A program made the position numbers and the translations under genes. This document shows positions 14,501 to 29,500 of a DNA stretch of 64,000 nucleotides, piece by piece. The stretch comes from Sipunculus nudus (lineage: Eukaryota; Annelida; Sipuncula; Golfingiida; Sipunculidae). A model generated the notes under the pieces. The model made no database searches, was not told where the DNA came from, and saw only the letters and a list, made by a program, of their open reading frames with translations. The stretch is taken from NCBI GenBank assembly GCA_026874595.1, contig CM049319.1, positions 52,032,917 through 52,096,916 of the forward strand, in the 5' to 3' direction. Numbering within the stretch: the first letter of the stretch is position 1; every line of letters begins with the position of its first letter.

Positions 14501-17500
14501 TTCTTCACCACAGAGGTAAGGTGCAGTTGATTACAACACAAGATTGATGATCAGGTTGCTTTGTAAAACTGAGCAATCATCAATACAGTGGAACCCCGCC
14601 TTGCGACCACCCCGCAGTTGCGACCACCCCCACAATTACAACCACCTTTCTTGGTCCCGAATATATGATCCAGGTATTTTAGAGTTTCACAAATACGACC
14701 ATCCCCAAATTACGACCACTCTGGTCAGTCCCTAGGGCGGTAGCAATTGTTGGGTGTATTTTATTGCCTATCAAGGCTGCATTTCTCACATGCTTAAACT
14801 TTTAAGCTATGAATATTATTTGAAGCCTCCCAAGGTCATAGGAACATTCAGATCTAGAGCATGTGTAAATTTCTATTTCCCAGTATATAATGTATAAACA
14901 AGTATAACAGATTAACAGCGTTCCACCTGCCTTGTATTCTCATTTAATATTAAAGTGGCCTATGGTGACTATGTGACTTCTATTAACTAAAGATAAAGAC
15001 TTGAACCTTTTATAAATTTAGATAGGCCAGAGAAATCTATCTGATTACACCTAACACAGGATGTTCGTTTTTGTTTATCTCATGTGTTTATAATATGTTG
15101 GGAGCCTGCAAAAACAATCAAAACAGATTCAACTACTATATCTGGCAGCAAGTTAGGTGAACCCGATTTTTGCAGAGGGTCTTTTAAAAGTAACCTTTTA
15201 ACTTTTGCAGGTATATTCAACTAAACACCTTAGGTTTATAATACATGCATTTCTTTGTCAACATTGCAAATGTTCTGTGTTTACTAGCAATTTGTAGATA
15301 AACAAGTTCATACATTATCATTCATCAAAGAAATCTTATAAGAACTTCAGGAATTAACAGTGCTTTAATATGTACAAAGAGTAAGCTATAAATCACATAA
15401 ATGATACAGAAAAAATAGGTGAATAGTTTGCTTTAAAAAAAAAAGTAAAATAAAATTTGAAATATCATTATAATTAATTATTGACTCTCAGCATAGAAGA
15501 ATGAGTAATCAGTTTTTATCATACAAGAAATAAAGAGTTGTACAAATCTCTGTTTAAAATCTCTTGTAAAGCAAAAAAAAAAAAACCTCTCTGACAGCAC
15601 TGCTATCTATATATTATATAGTTTTAGAAGTAGAGCCCTCATGCAGGTGTGGGTTGGATTCCAGGGGCTAGGTTTTGGAGAGTGCTATTTTTAAGTGCAG
15701 ATAATACCTGCATTATCTGCTTCTGCCCGGAGGCTGCCACTCCATCTCTTGCTGTGACTCACAATAGAACAGTGGGTATAATTTTATCTAATCTAGTATT
15801 TGATATATCCCATACAGCCTTCTGTGTGGTAATTCGCTGGTGAGGCACTGGCTTCAACAAACATGCAAGATTGATTGGCGAACAACTGGACTGAAAGCAG
15901 TAATTTCACTTGGTTTAAACCCAGCCCTTTGAGAATAATTTTTACTCAAGTGTGAGGTTCATTCACACTGAGTGTGTTGGGTTCAATCTCTACTTATATT
16001 AATTACCAGAAATGTTTGTAAATTTTTATTAGATGGGCAGCTAATAACATACAGTGAAACCTGTCTGAAAGACCAAATATCTAATAAGACCACTTTCTAT
16101 CAGGACCATTTTTTGGCCAGTCCCACATATGGATCTAAGTATTAAACGGTTTCAGGCCAAGCACTCAAGCATTACAAGATAAATGACACTTTTAGATTGA
16201 AAAATGATTGTGAAATTGAAGCTTCAGCTTGAGTTAATTTTGTACCTATGCATGAAAGATGATGTTACCACAAAGGCCTCATTTATAAACAAGGATGGAA
16301 CCTTGCTAATGTTCAAGAGAACACCTCGCAGCTCCAGATGGGACACCAGGCTTGGTCTTGCATTTGACAAATCATTCACATAATTGTTTACCCACAATCG
16401 TTACAGATCAGAAAGGAACACATAAGTTTCATTAGAGTGTGACAGGAAATAGCCACCATTTAAGCCTGGCTGGTGAGATACGATATTAATCCGCTCCAAT
16501 CTGCCTCATCAGTTAGTAAATGTTTTCACTGAATATTTTCTTAAGATATTACACTAAAATTTTAGAAATTATGATTATTAGTGCATGCGTTTATCCTAAC
16601 TAATGGGTCACCCGCATGCGGGGACCCACACATATGGAAAGGGAGTCTTCACATTCGGGGACCCGCGCGGGTCCCGCGCGGGTGAAAATCCGCATGTATG
16701 GAAAGGCACCCTTACCTGTCAATCAATGGACAGTGGATTCTGCCATCTTATATACCATCCTACATGCTCACTTGCATGCATAAAGACATAAATGTTTTCA
16801 GTAGTCACCCTGTTATATCAGAAACACAATTATGCAGTGAAAAAAAACCCCAGGAAAATAGAGGATATGAGGAACAAAATGCTATAAAGTATAAAAATTA
16901 TAGACCATTTTTATAATAAAATATAGGGAGTTGGTTGAACGCGGCCTAAAATAATTCATTTTTGTGTCATGTTCACTGTTTATCAGCTACTAATGTTGAA
17001 TATATCTAGGTATTCATGGTTCCAACGGATTGGTACAAGATGAAAAATGCACATATTTGCCTGTCTGGGACAGGCAGAAAAGCTGTATTTCGACCCCTGT
17101 AGTATATCCATTTTCACATTGATTAAATAAAATGGGCAATCAATCTTACAAATTTTACGAAGACAAACAAAAACGGAGTAGAAATTCTTGTAACATTCTA
17201 ATGGCCATCAGCTGCTTTATAGATGAGTCTTACAGACTTCATTTAATGCTTACTGTGGAACATTTGTAACAAGCGTGTGCAGTTCTGAAATTTACCTGAA
17301 TATACCCTGAGTTAAATTCAGCAAGCTGTACATATTTGGTTAATTGCGTTTATTAATAATAATGTTGATGCATGACATAGTTTATTTACGTCAATTCCAT
17401 AGGATGAGACAACAGAAAAATGAAAAATGGCAGAAAGAAAAAGATAGCATATGGTTTCTGGTTTATCCCTATAACAGAAGGCTGGCTTCTGGCATCCTCA

Positions 17501-20500
17501 GTGGTGATCTTCATGTTTTAGACCTGACAATTTGTCTCCATTGGATATGGTTCTATTAGGGTACCCGTTATATTCCCAACTGACTAATGGCTGCTTTTCC
17601 TATATGCTAAACAGGATGTCTAATGGCTCAAGCTCATGCCACTGCACTGGTTACTGGTCAGAGCTGAGAGATACCTGTTATTGAAATAAATGTACATATA
17701 GAATGAATGACTCATCATATACACATACACATATAGTGGAACCTGTCTGAAAGGCCACCTGTGAATTAAGATTTTGGCCGTCCCATGGGTGGTCTTGTTA
17801 CAGATGTTCTGTTGTTATGGAGGTTTACACCTACACAGGTGGAATGTGTTGAATTTAATATTTCTATTGTCACTTTTGCAGAGTCTGTGTAAACCAGTCC
17901 TTGACTGTAAACTGAGCATGAAATATAAACGGTTAATGGTTGATCACATAGTGACTGGGCATACAGGCCCAGTATAATAACAGACTGATGAATAAACCAA
18001 GGGCCTCAGTTGTGACAGTACAGTGTTCAGATGAGGTTATTGTTAATGCCGCATTATAAATGTGTGTGTGTGTTGGGTGGGGGGGGGGGGACAAGATCCT
18101 TGACCAGATCAATTTTGGTTCAATAAACCGGATAGTGTTAGGAATCTTATGCAGTTTCATGATAAATCATTGGTAAAATCTGTTTTTTAGAAGTATGAAA
18201 TTTCTAAGAAATTTAATCTATATACAGACCTGTGCATCATTTCAGCTGACACACTCAGACATGTTTTAGTTATATAGACATATGTAATAATTCTGTAGCC
18301 TATATCTGTGTACTTAGTAACCTTGGGTATGAAGTCGAAAGTAAACAGACTTTATTTTGGAGTTTGCTCATAAATTAGATGAAAGCATACATTTCCTCAT
18401 CACAAAGGTTATGTTCTTTGGAAAACTTTGTTATTGATTAGGCAACAAAAAATAAGGTTTGGTTCTCAGCACTTTTTCTTTCCAAAATCAATGCAGGCAG
18501 GCAACTTTAATCCTAATATTCAAATGTGATAAAATATTAGGATCTAATATAAGTGCTAACTGACAAGATTTGAAAAAGGTATAAATACTTTGTAGCATTT
18601 CATTCATATCTCTTAAAGTTGGCAGGGCCTAGGTGTGAATAACACTGTTAACTTAGTATTAAAATTAGGAATATTGGTCAAACTTTGTGGGATTAATTTT
18701 TAACTCATATGGCCATATATTTAACTTTTAAAAACTTAATTACCTTCACACATTATTTGTTTATGAAATGTTACTTTTATATAACACTTACCGTTGGCCT
18801 ATTTGTTCCTTTGGTGCATCACTAAATGGTTTAGCTCATGTCCATTATTCTATAATTTACAGAGTTTCATTTTAGAAGGGCCATTTTCTCATAGCTTTTC
18901 TAATGATAATATACATGAAAAACCAAAAGAAATAAAAATATTTTGCAGTTACTAATATTTTCCAAAATTCAGCTGAGCGATGTGATCCATGGGTCCCTTG
19001 TTTTAGCTTGTTGTATGTTTTGATACAAATGTCATATGATCAGAGGAAAGCATGGTAATAACAGATTGTTTTAGCTAAACAAGTAAAAGCTCTCAAAAAC
19101 AACGGAAATTTTATAAAAATTGTATTATTTTATCTTCTTGAAAGAAATGCCTGTGAAGCTGGAGCTTAAAATTGGTAAGATTCTTTTGAAAATCAAAATA
19201 AAAACAATTGAAGGGGGGTTTAAAATTGATGCAGGCGATGCCTGAGAACCATTCCTTTTATTTTTTTTGGCCTTACAGCACTGCAAGATCAATGATCAGA
19301 TCATTTTGCACAAAGTGTAATTGATCATCAGCCAATCACCTAAACTTTACTGTAATTAAAAAGATGTGGTGAATGAAACTACTCAACAAATTATCCTTTC
19401 ATATTCAAGTTATAATTACTGAGATACAAAATGAACCCATGTGAGGTTTCTGCATGCTTAAAATCCTTGAAAATGGATGTATTACCAAGGCCCCCAAAAG
19501 TGCTTGAATTAAGCTAATATTATTTCGTATCTTTAAGGCCATTGAAAAAAAAGGTATGGTTCTCATGCAGTTTTTTTCAGAAATCAGTGTGGGAGGGCAC
19601 CTGTTTTATTACCTTTTTTATATGTTTCGTTAAAAATGTCATATGATGAGGGAAAAGCATGATTATCATATAATATTTTAACAAGTAAAAGCACTACATA
19701 ACAAAGGAAACTGATCAATATTGTATTATTTTATCTTCTTGAAAGAAGAAAATCAGAATAAAACATTTTGATGTCAGGGTTAAATTAATGCAGTTGGTGC
19801 CTGAGAACCATACCTTTTATTTTTTTTGCCTAAAAGACCTAGAATTTTAACCCAATGGCCTTACATGGTAATTCAAGTTGAAGAGAAGTAAGGCAACCCT
19901 TGACCTGATACCTCATTTGATGTACCTCTTTGTATGAGTGGTTTTATTTTGACTTCAATTGGAGTATTGTGTCTATCCCTTAAATCTGGGGGCATTTTGG
20001 CACCTTCTTATCCAAATACTAGTGATTGGCTGATGATTGATTATAATTAATAATCAGTCAGGTTTATGGAAATGTTTGATAATCAAACTTTTTATTGCCA
20101 TAATCAATAGCAATTTTAAGAAGAAACCCCAAACTTCAAACATATTTATCATACCCGGTATGTGAATTGGTCCCTTTAAAATAAAGCTAGCACAAGGCAC
20201 TCTTAAATACCGTAAACACAGGGCTTACATTGGGTATCTTATAAATTTGACTCTTTCCATGATTTGTGTATCTTATTATTTGACCCCTGCCATTGGTTGT
20301 GGGTATCTTAAAATGTCAACCCCTGCCTAACAGTGGACCTTGCTGAGAAAACGGATGTTGTTTCGTAAACATTAGCAAATATATGTATACATTGTTAAAC
20401 TTAGCAAAGACAGGTAAGGAGTGTAAACAAATATCATGTTTACACCTAACTATGTGCATATTCACACACGACCATTGTCCTGGACGCTCCTCATCGCCTT

Positions 20501-23500
20501 ATCCAGTTACAGGTCACAGAGTACATGGGTTTGCCCGGTTACCCATACATCCTATTTAAACGTGTCCTGCTGGGCACATGCTGGATTTGGAACACATCCA
20601 GATGAGAGTCTGTGTTTTACATGCTACACATTATATAAACAAGTATGTCTCTCAGCAGAGCTCATCCCTCCACCAGGACAAAACAACCCCACTGAATCTT
20701 TTCCTCTCAGAATGTCTGCAACCCATTTTAATGTGGCCTTCCCAGGGCATACGTCTGATGTATTCAATATTAACCTCAGGGCTAACTGTAGGTTATAGAT
20801 CTTATATTTCATGGTTTCTAAATGGCTGACTCATCTAAATAGCTGTGTGAGCTACAGACAGATAGCTGGGCCCAGTGGTAGGCTGTAATATCTCTGTATG
20901 GTGGACCATGTTAAATATTGCCCTAAATAGCAGACACCCCCGCCAATCTATTTCCTGGACTTGTCTGCCAGTCTGACAAGTGCTGATGATATTTAACTAC
21001 CCCAGAATCGTCAGCTCCTGCCTGATAATACAGGTTTCCCTGCAGTTTTCAAGGTTTTTCATTGGCTTAATTTACTGTGGAAGAGGTTATGTTAACTTAA
21101 TTTTTGCGATTTAAGCCGGAGCTAGGTTTGTGCTAAATTAAGAACACGCATTATTTCATACAACCAAGATAACTTTAGACCCCCCCCCCCCTGGCTTTGA
21201 AGAAGAATGGAGTTCCAGCGATGGTCATGGTTAGCTCTGTTTGTTGTTCACGTAAAGCAGACTGCTTCTAGTAAGTTGTTGTTGTTGAGCAGTTCTACAA
21301 CTTACTGAAATGTCAAACAACGTGACTATGTACACTACCATTGCGTCATGAATTTTTATTACTGGTAGTCCCAGTTACTTACATATTGACTGTACTCAGT
21401 CACTGTAGCATGTATGAGGTCACCCAGAGCTTGTTATGCAGAAGTTAGATTTCGCTATAAACCTGTCTTTTATATATATAATCGTTTTATTAATTTAATA
21501 ATTTGATACATAATAAATTACCTTAACATACTGATTTGCGCAAAAATTCGAACTGCAATAATGCTGTAAAATGAAAAAAGTGCGAAATTAACCAGTTCTA
21601 AAGTATATTTATAAGGGCTTCCTGTATCACATTCTGTATCCAACATTAGCCCGCACTTTTTCTTGAACACATTTTACCAGCACATTTACTGACATAATTA
21701 AAGAAGAACACCGCAGAGGTGCATTAAAGGCCTGTTGTATGTCTTGCGACCTCTGACCTCATCAGATATGTTAGGGATTTTTGCTGAGAATTTAATTCTT
21801 GTGAGAAACTCTCTTAGTAAATATTTATAATGCATTTCATGAAAAAACATAAGATTATTGGGAGGTTATCACAGCTCCATATAAATCTGGTGACCTCTCA
21901 CCTCATTAAGTATGCATGGAATAAAACCTAAGGTGAGATATTATATTGGTTAATATTTCTTTTGAGTTTCATAAAACTAAATCATACTCTTGATGAGTTA
22001 TTGCAGCAACACCATATAGTACTATTAGTAGCCTGCCTGGTCACTTCTTACCTCATTAATATCTCTGTACAAAATTCTGTAATAAAAGTCTTGGTTCAAT
22101 GTCTGTCATGAAATGGTAGAAAAATGTTGCCGTAGAAAAATTGTGTACCGAGATAAAACATAAAGTAAAACTGTATATTATATATTTTATTACAAAAAGG
22201 GAATTTGATAAATTAGAACTGCAGAAGGTCCTTAATCAAAGAGGGCAATACTTCAAATAAAAAGCATCCTTGATATGAAATCTGTGGTTCAAAGGTCTTG
22301 TTTGGTTGACAGGGATATTTATCTCATGATATCTCCTGCCCATATCTGCCTAGCCCACCCAATAGTCAGACACTGTGTGGACCCATGATTGCAACCTGTG
22401 ATAGACAGATTTCATGTCTGTCTAGATAACAATCTACTACCAGGCAGAGAGGCGTGTGACAATACTAGGATATATATCCTGATTGAAGGGCCACTATAAT
22501 TAAGTAACCTTGTATTAGTAATAATACTGGTAGTTCTAAAGCATAGGTCACATGATGCAGTGTATTTTTTGGTGAACCTGTTAGCTAATGTGATGGTGTG
22601 GTGTCATCTGTTATCTGTGGTCAATTGTCTGTCGTCCATATGTTAACCCATACTATCACAGTAATGGCAGCTAGGAGCTGGCATCACAAAATTTTATGCA
22701 AAAAAAAAAAATTACAATCGGATTTGGTTTATTTTTTGGCTATCTGCATTTACTTATATTTTACAGGGAAAAGTTGAAAAAAAAAATTTTAAATCTTCTT
22801 CTTCAGACTGTCCAGCCAAATTGTTCAGTATTTCACAGAAATAATCCCTATAATTGTTCAGTATTTCACAGAAATAATCCCTATGTAGTGATTCAATAAA
22901 GTGTGCAAATTTGTGGCTATTTTCCTCGATCAAGATAATTGGTAAAACTTCCCCCATTGGAGTCTCCCCCTTAACATGTGTATGTGGGGGAAATATTTGA
23001 GAATCATTCTTTTAAACACTGATTTTTCAATATTTTCCACACTGTGAAGTGGGTTGGTTAGTGGTTACCCCACTCTCACACTGTGATTTAACTCACCTCA
23101 CCCCCCCCCCCCCCTGTGTGGTTGCATCAGTTTTATTGCGTGAATAACATACATAAAATACCAATGAGACTATAACTTAAATGGCCATTCTTTCCTGCAT
23201 AGATGAGACCTGTGTTTTATTCATAAAAGGTATTATTTTTGTGATTATTTACCTTTCATGAATATCACAAATATAAAACAACAAAAAAGTCAACCTGTGT
23301 ATATTCATAAGGTGTGATCCACCATTTGGTGCTAGTGATCTGATAGTCATTGAATTCCTCATATGTTTCAGTACCAGTTACCCTGACAGTCTGTCAGTGC
23401 CAGGCATTACATTGTTTCATAAGCATTACAGTATGTTTTGTAACATTATGGCGTGTTATGACAGTACCTCGGTGACAACATGGAGCATCAGCTGATCAGT

Positions 23501-26500
23501 ATAACAGCCTCAGTCTTGGCACCAGGCCACCTGGGTATCCAGTATTAACAGGGCTTTTAATGTAACAGCAGTCAGGGGGTTTATTATTGGATTGAACAGA
23601 TGTAGATTGGGTGAAGGCCAAATGGCTACACCCCCCCCCCCCCCAGCCGAACGATGAATTGATATTGTCACTGAACATATCAATGGATTTCAATTTTCAT
23701 TAACCAAATGATGAATGGATATTATCATAAAAAATATGAATGGCTATTTGTCAAATGATGAATGGATACTATCACTGAAAATATGATTGGATTATCAGCT
23801 TAATGATGGATATATTATCACTGAAAATTGAATGGATATAATAAGAAAAATGACTAATGGATATTTCCACCAGAAATATATAAGAATGAATATAATCAGC
23901 CAAATGATGAAAGGACATAATCACAGAAAATATGAAAGGACATTATTAGCCAGGGTAATGAATTGACAATATCACCCAAAATATAAATGGATATCATTAG
24001 CTGATATCATGAATGGATATTATAAAAAAAAACTTTGAATGGACATTATTAGCCAAAAGGGTAAATGGATATTATCACCAAATATGAATGGATAATATAA
24101 GCCAAATGGTGAATGGATATTATCACCTAAAATATGAATGGATTTTATTAGCCAAGTGATAAATGGATAATATCACCCAAAAAAGATTAATCGTGGATAT
24201 TATCAGACCAAATGCTGAATGGATATTACTGTATATTGATCAAATTGACAATGGATTTTATCAGTCAAGTGCTGAATGTGTATTATCATTCAGATATGAT
24301 CATGTTGAATGGTAACCGTTATTAGTTCACCAAACAACAAATAAAAAGAAAGTTGATTTAATCAAGAAAAAAGCAGGATGGATATGACAAATTACAATAT
24401 GGAGGAATAAGAAAGGTAATAGGAATATTGATACAAAGGTGAGCTTGGGGATGTTCCCACCTTGTATCACAAGCAGATGCTGATGTGTGTGGCTGACTGA
24501 GAAAACTGTACAGAATCATTTACGCCTATTTATGATGCATTTAAAGTTGTAGTTTGATTACCAATATTTAAAGTTACCACTCCATTACAATATAACCAAG
24601 AGATACGCAAGATGGATATATAAAAGAGGTTAAACAAGTCAGATAAGGAAAAGGATGTGACTAAAACAAAGACAGCAGGAAGGATATACATGTGATCAAG
24701 AGAAAATCAAAAAGAATATAATCAAGATTATATCCAAGATGGACATAACAAAAAGAAAAAAAAATGATGGATTTAATAAAAAAAAAAGTAAAATGGATAT
24801 AATTAAGAAAAAGTCAAGATGGATATAACGAAGAGAAAAAGTAAGATGTGTAGAAGTTGGATCAAACCAATATAAAAAGCAAGATAAATATAACCATTAG
24901 AAACCAATGGATGTGTCAAAGAGAAGATTAAGATGTCTATGGTCAAGAGAATTTAAGCAAACTAAATATATTCAAGAAAAAAGCAAGAGAAAATCAAGAC
25001 AAATATGCAAAAGAAAAAAGCAAGATGAATATATTCAAGAGAAAAGCAAGATTTATATGCAAGAGAAAAGTAAGATGTCTATTATCAAGAGAAATGCAGG
25101 ACTGCTAATATTGAAGGGCTATATGCCTACTCAAGACTAAAGCAGGATAGGGAAGGTCATGCCATGAGGGAAAAGCAAGATGGGTCCATCCATCCATCCA
25201 TCCCTTTATTGCTTGCATCTGCAGCAGATAAAGAGCATTTTTGAGCCAGTCATCACTGGAGATAATGTGATAAACAAATGTATGTCATATCAACTAAACA
25301 TCCACAGCAGAGCACCTGTTTTCTACAGGATGGCATGGGTCACCCTGCAGCCTGGAAGGCTGGCACACTGAATGGAAGAGGGCTGGTTCCTTGCTGATCA
25401 GTCCAGCTCCAGGTCTCAGCAGGCACCCTGGGCTCATGGCTGATGCCGCTGACATCTGTTTTACAGTTACCGGTCTTGGCGATCACTATAAAGCCAGTGA
25501 TTCTAAGGCAGCTGGCTTCTTGCACAGACAAGATCTATTACACAATGGTAGTTCTTAACATATCAGAAAATCAGAGTAGGTTGATGAATTTGCACTCTAC
25601 GTAGATAATGCTAGGAAGTAATCTTGTATCAGTCACAGGCTCTTGAATCCCTCTTGTATAGATATTGGCTAAAATAATGCTTAAAGATCTTTATTAACAA
25701 TCTCCAACCCTCTAGTCAATGTTATACCAAGATATAACGCTTGCCTGTACTTGTCTATATAAAGAATTCACAAAGCTGGCATCCTCCTTTGGGAACTACT
25801 CAGCATCCATTAAGTGATGACCAGACTGATTTATCCCAGATTAATATTTCCGTCATTATCTACCAATAAGGTGTTAGGTTTCAGGAGGGGGGGAATCCTT
25901 ACTGGGGACCTAGATACATGGGGATTTCCTTGTTTTGAGTAACATCTGCTGAATGGATGCAGATCAGTTGCAAACAAGAGCTTATTACAAGTGGTACACT
26001 GGGGGTATTGGAATTGTTGATGCTTTAATAGAAAGGAGAACTTACTATTTAACAAGTTTAAGTTTCTTCCCTCGGAAATACCTGAACATCATTGGAATTT
26101 TAAATGATTTCTTGTATTAACGCACATTGATGGCCATTATCTAAACCCACATATCTCGGGAACCGTTCGACCGATCAGTTTTTTTTACACAAATGTAGCC
26201 CTGGGATAGCTTTATAACATACACAAAAAAGGTGGCGCCACCTGCAACCATGTTTGCACAGTGTCCATCTGTTCATATGTCTTGGGTTAAAATCACTCAT
26301 ATCTCGCAGTGGTTTGACTAATTCACCTAAAATTCAGCATTCCTATACATCCTAGATAGTTTTCTTGATTTTATGACAGGTGGCGCCACCTACATTAACG
26401 TTAACGCTGCAGACATCCAAGCTCATATCTCGGGAACCGTTTGACCAATCAGGAAAAAAAATTTACACAAATGTAGCCCTTGGATAGCTTTATAACATAC

Positions 26501-29500
26501 ACAAAAATGGTGGCACCACCTGCAGCCATTTTTGCACAGCATCCATCAGTTTGTCTGCCTCAGGTTAAAATCACTCATATCTCTGCAGTGGTTTGACCAA
26601 ATTACCTGAAATTCGGCATACGTATACATCCCACATAGCTTTCTTGATTTTATGACAGGTGGCGCCACGTACATTCATGTTCACACTGCAGACAGCCATG
26701 GTTATATCTCAGGACTTGTTTGACCAATCAGGAAAAAAAATTGACACAAATGTGGCCCTTGGATAGCTTTATAACATACACAAAAATGATGGTGCACCTG
26801 CAGCCATTTTTGCACAGCATCCATCAGTTTGTCTGCCTCAGGTTAAAATCACTCATATCTCTGCAGTGGTTTGACCAAATTACCTGAAATTCGGCATGCG
26901 TATACATCCCACATAGCTTTCTTGATTTTATGACAGGTGGCGCCACGTACATTCATGTTCACACTGCAGACAGCCATGGTTATATCTCAGGACTTGTTTG
27001 ACCAATCAGGAAAAAAAATTGACACAAATGTAGCCCTTGGATAGCTTTATAACATACACAAAAATGATGGTGCACCTGCAGCCATTTTTGCACAGCATCC
27101 ATCAGTTTGTCTGCCTTGGGTTAAAATCACTCATATCTCTGCAGTGGTTTAACCAAATTACAGGTAATTCGGCATGCGTTTACATCCTGGATAGCTTTCT
27201 TGATTTTATGACAATTTGCGCCACGTACATTCATGTTCACACTGCAGACATTAATGCTTATATCTCAGGACTTGTTTGACCAATCAGGAAAAATAATTGA
27301 CACAAATGTGGCCCTTGGATAGCTTTATAACATACACAAAAATGGTGGCGCCACCTGCAGCCATTTTTGCACAGCGTCCATCTGTTTGTCTGCTGTGGGA
27401 TAAAATCACTCATATCTCTGCAGTGGTTTGACTTTTCCACATACTTTTGCATGTGTATACATCTTGGATAGTTTCTCATTCAAATAACAGGTGGCACCAC
27501 CTACAATCATGTTTATGTGGCAGAGATCCATTCTAATATGTAACACATGTAACTCTATTTCCCCTTGCCACTCAATCCATGCCTCACTTCATCGGTCCTT
27601 CTCTGATTTTGGATACACGTTGTCTCTTGTCGACTACCCGTATTCTAGTTTCCTTCAATTTTTAACTGCATAGTTGTGTTTCTGATATAATTGTTATCAT
27701 TGAATATTATGGTTATATATAGACCTGTTATTTTTGTAAACAATCTGCTCATTTGTAGAAATGTGTTTTTAGTTACATGCACAGTTCTAAAAAAAATAAA
27801 TGTTCACTCTTGTAGCCATACTGTTGTAGATGCACCCACTGATACATGTACAGCCATCCAAACCAGTTAAGCCAGTTTGCATAAATGTTGGCTATAGGAT
27901 GTAACAGTAAAAAAAAAGTTTGTTTATTGAAAACTCCTGTATTTTTCATATATTTGTGGCTGAAAATTGCTATAAACTTTTCTTTTAGCAACTCACAGTT
28001 CGAGTGATAATATAAAGAACAGTGACCAAGACAAAGACATGTATACTGTAATTGCATTGATCTCAGGGGGGCTGTATTTTCAATTTTTTCACGGTTTCAT
28101 TGGGTTCCTTTTTCATTGTCAGTCATTAGTATATAAAAACTTAAATATTTATTGTATCTGCCAAAACAAAGTTTTACAGATACTTTGTTTTTGACGCGGT
28201 TCCACTGCTGCCACCATCGCTGCATTCGTTTCCAGAATAGAACTCTGAGACCACTGGACATATATTTCGGAAACTTAAGAAAAAAAAAATTTTGAATGAA
28301 ATTTTAATTGCACAATAAGCGGAATCTAACCTTAATATATGTCCTGTCCCTATTGTGGTGAATATGATGGTATTAATAGTATACAGATCACAACTATCGC
28401 TGTCAAACCGTGGCTTCTGAAAATATCGCTCATACTAAGCCAGTAAGCATTCTTAACTGCATGATTTCATTTTCCAGCTCTTTCCGCGACCGCTAATATA
28501 TCTTGAAGCCACCACAAGTAAGAAGACAACCACAGTGTATTCTCCAAGGACTAATATCATTTATATTAGTATTTTAAATAAAAGAAAATGGATAAATTAA
28601 TAATTGTTTAAAAATAGATGGTTGCATATTTTTCCATGTTTTTATCAGCTGTAAATATGCAAAAATCTTTGTTGAAAGTCAAAACCAATGAGAAATATAA
28701 TGAAATAGTGATGATAAGAAATAATTTGTTTTTCAGTTGCAGGTGCAATTTGTTTTCAGTTTATCTTGCAGTCTGTGACTTTTTAACAATAAAAGAGTTT
28801 GTATCAGATTTGATAAGCCGTAAGCTATGTAACTTATGTATTTATAAATGTTAACCACAAAATATATCTGCAACATCTGTATTTACGAGGGTTATCGCAT
28901 TACATCTGATAGCTCCAGCCATTTGAATTCATGAACACTTCCTAGTTATTAGACCCCCCCCCCCCCATTTTGCATGCAAACATACTTTGATATCACACAA
29001 CTTTTATGGGATTTCAACCTGCAGGTGTTATTATTTTATCTGAAATCCAAAGTATTCTTTTTTTTTCCATTTTCAGTAACTTAATAACATAAAAACCTTC
29101 AGATCATACTCAAGAATTTCTTGTAGTTTAGGAAATAAAATGAATACTATATATTGTATTAAATTATTTTCAAACTGATGTTTCTAAAAGACTCTTAATC
29201 AAGCTGATTGCGTTTGAATTAAGATAACACATTTGATTATTTGGTACAAAACCTTTACTTTTTATCTCATGAACTGCTGTACCAATCAGTACCAAATATT
29301 TTAGACAAATTTAATACATGATTGACATGTTCTTAAAACTTACCTCTATTTGAAGATTTCTGTAATCCGAAATGGTCTTTCCAACTTTCCTTCAGATAAC
29401 TCCGTAAATAAAATTTAAAATTATAAACAAGAATTCCTTATAGGAAGGGAAATAAATAAACACTACATTGAATAGAATTATTTTTAAGCCATGTTTCCTA

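Noticed and set aside
20436-20798. 120-codon frame, one of the longest in intron 1
   Set aside because: No domain, low-complexity composition and no splice or promoter context; length is within chance for this amount of sequence.
24907-25140. Lys/Arg-rich 77-codon frame
   Set aside because: Product of the degenerate AAGAGAAA-type tandem array.
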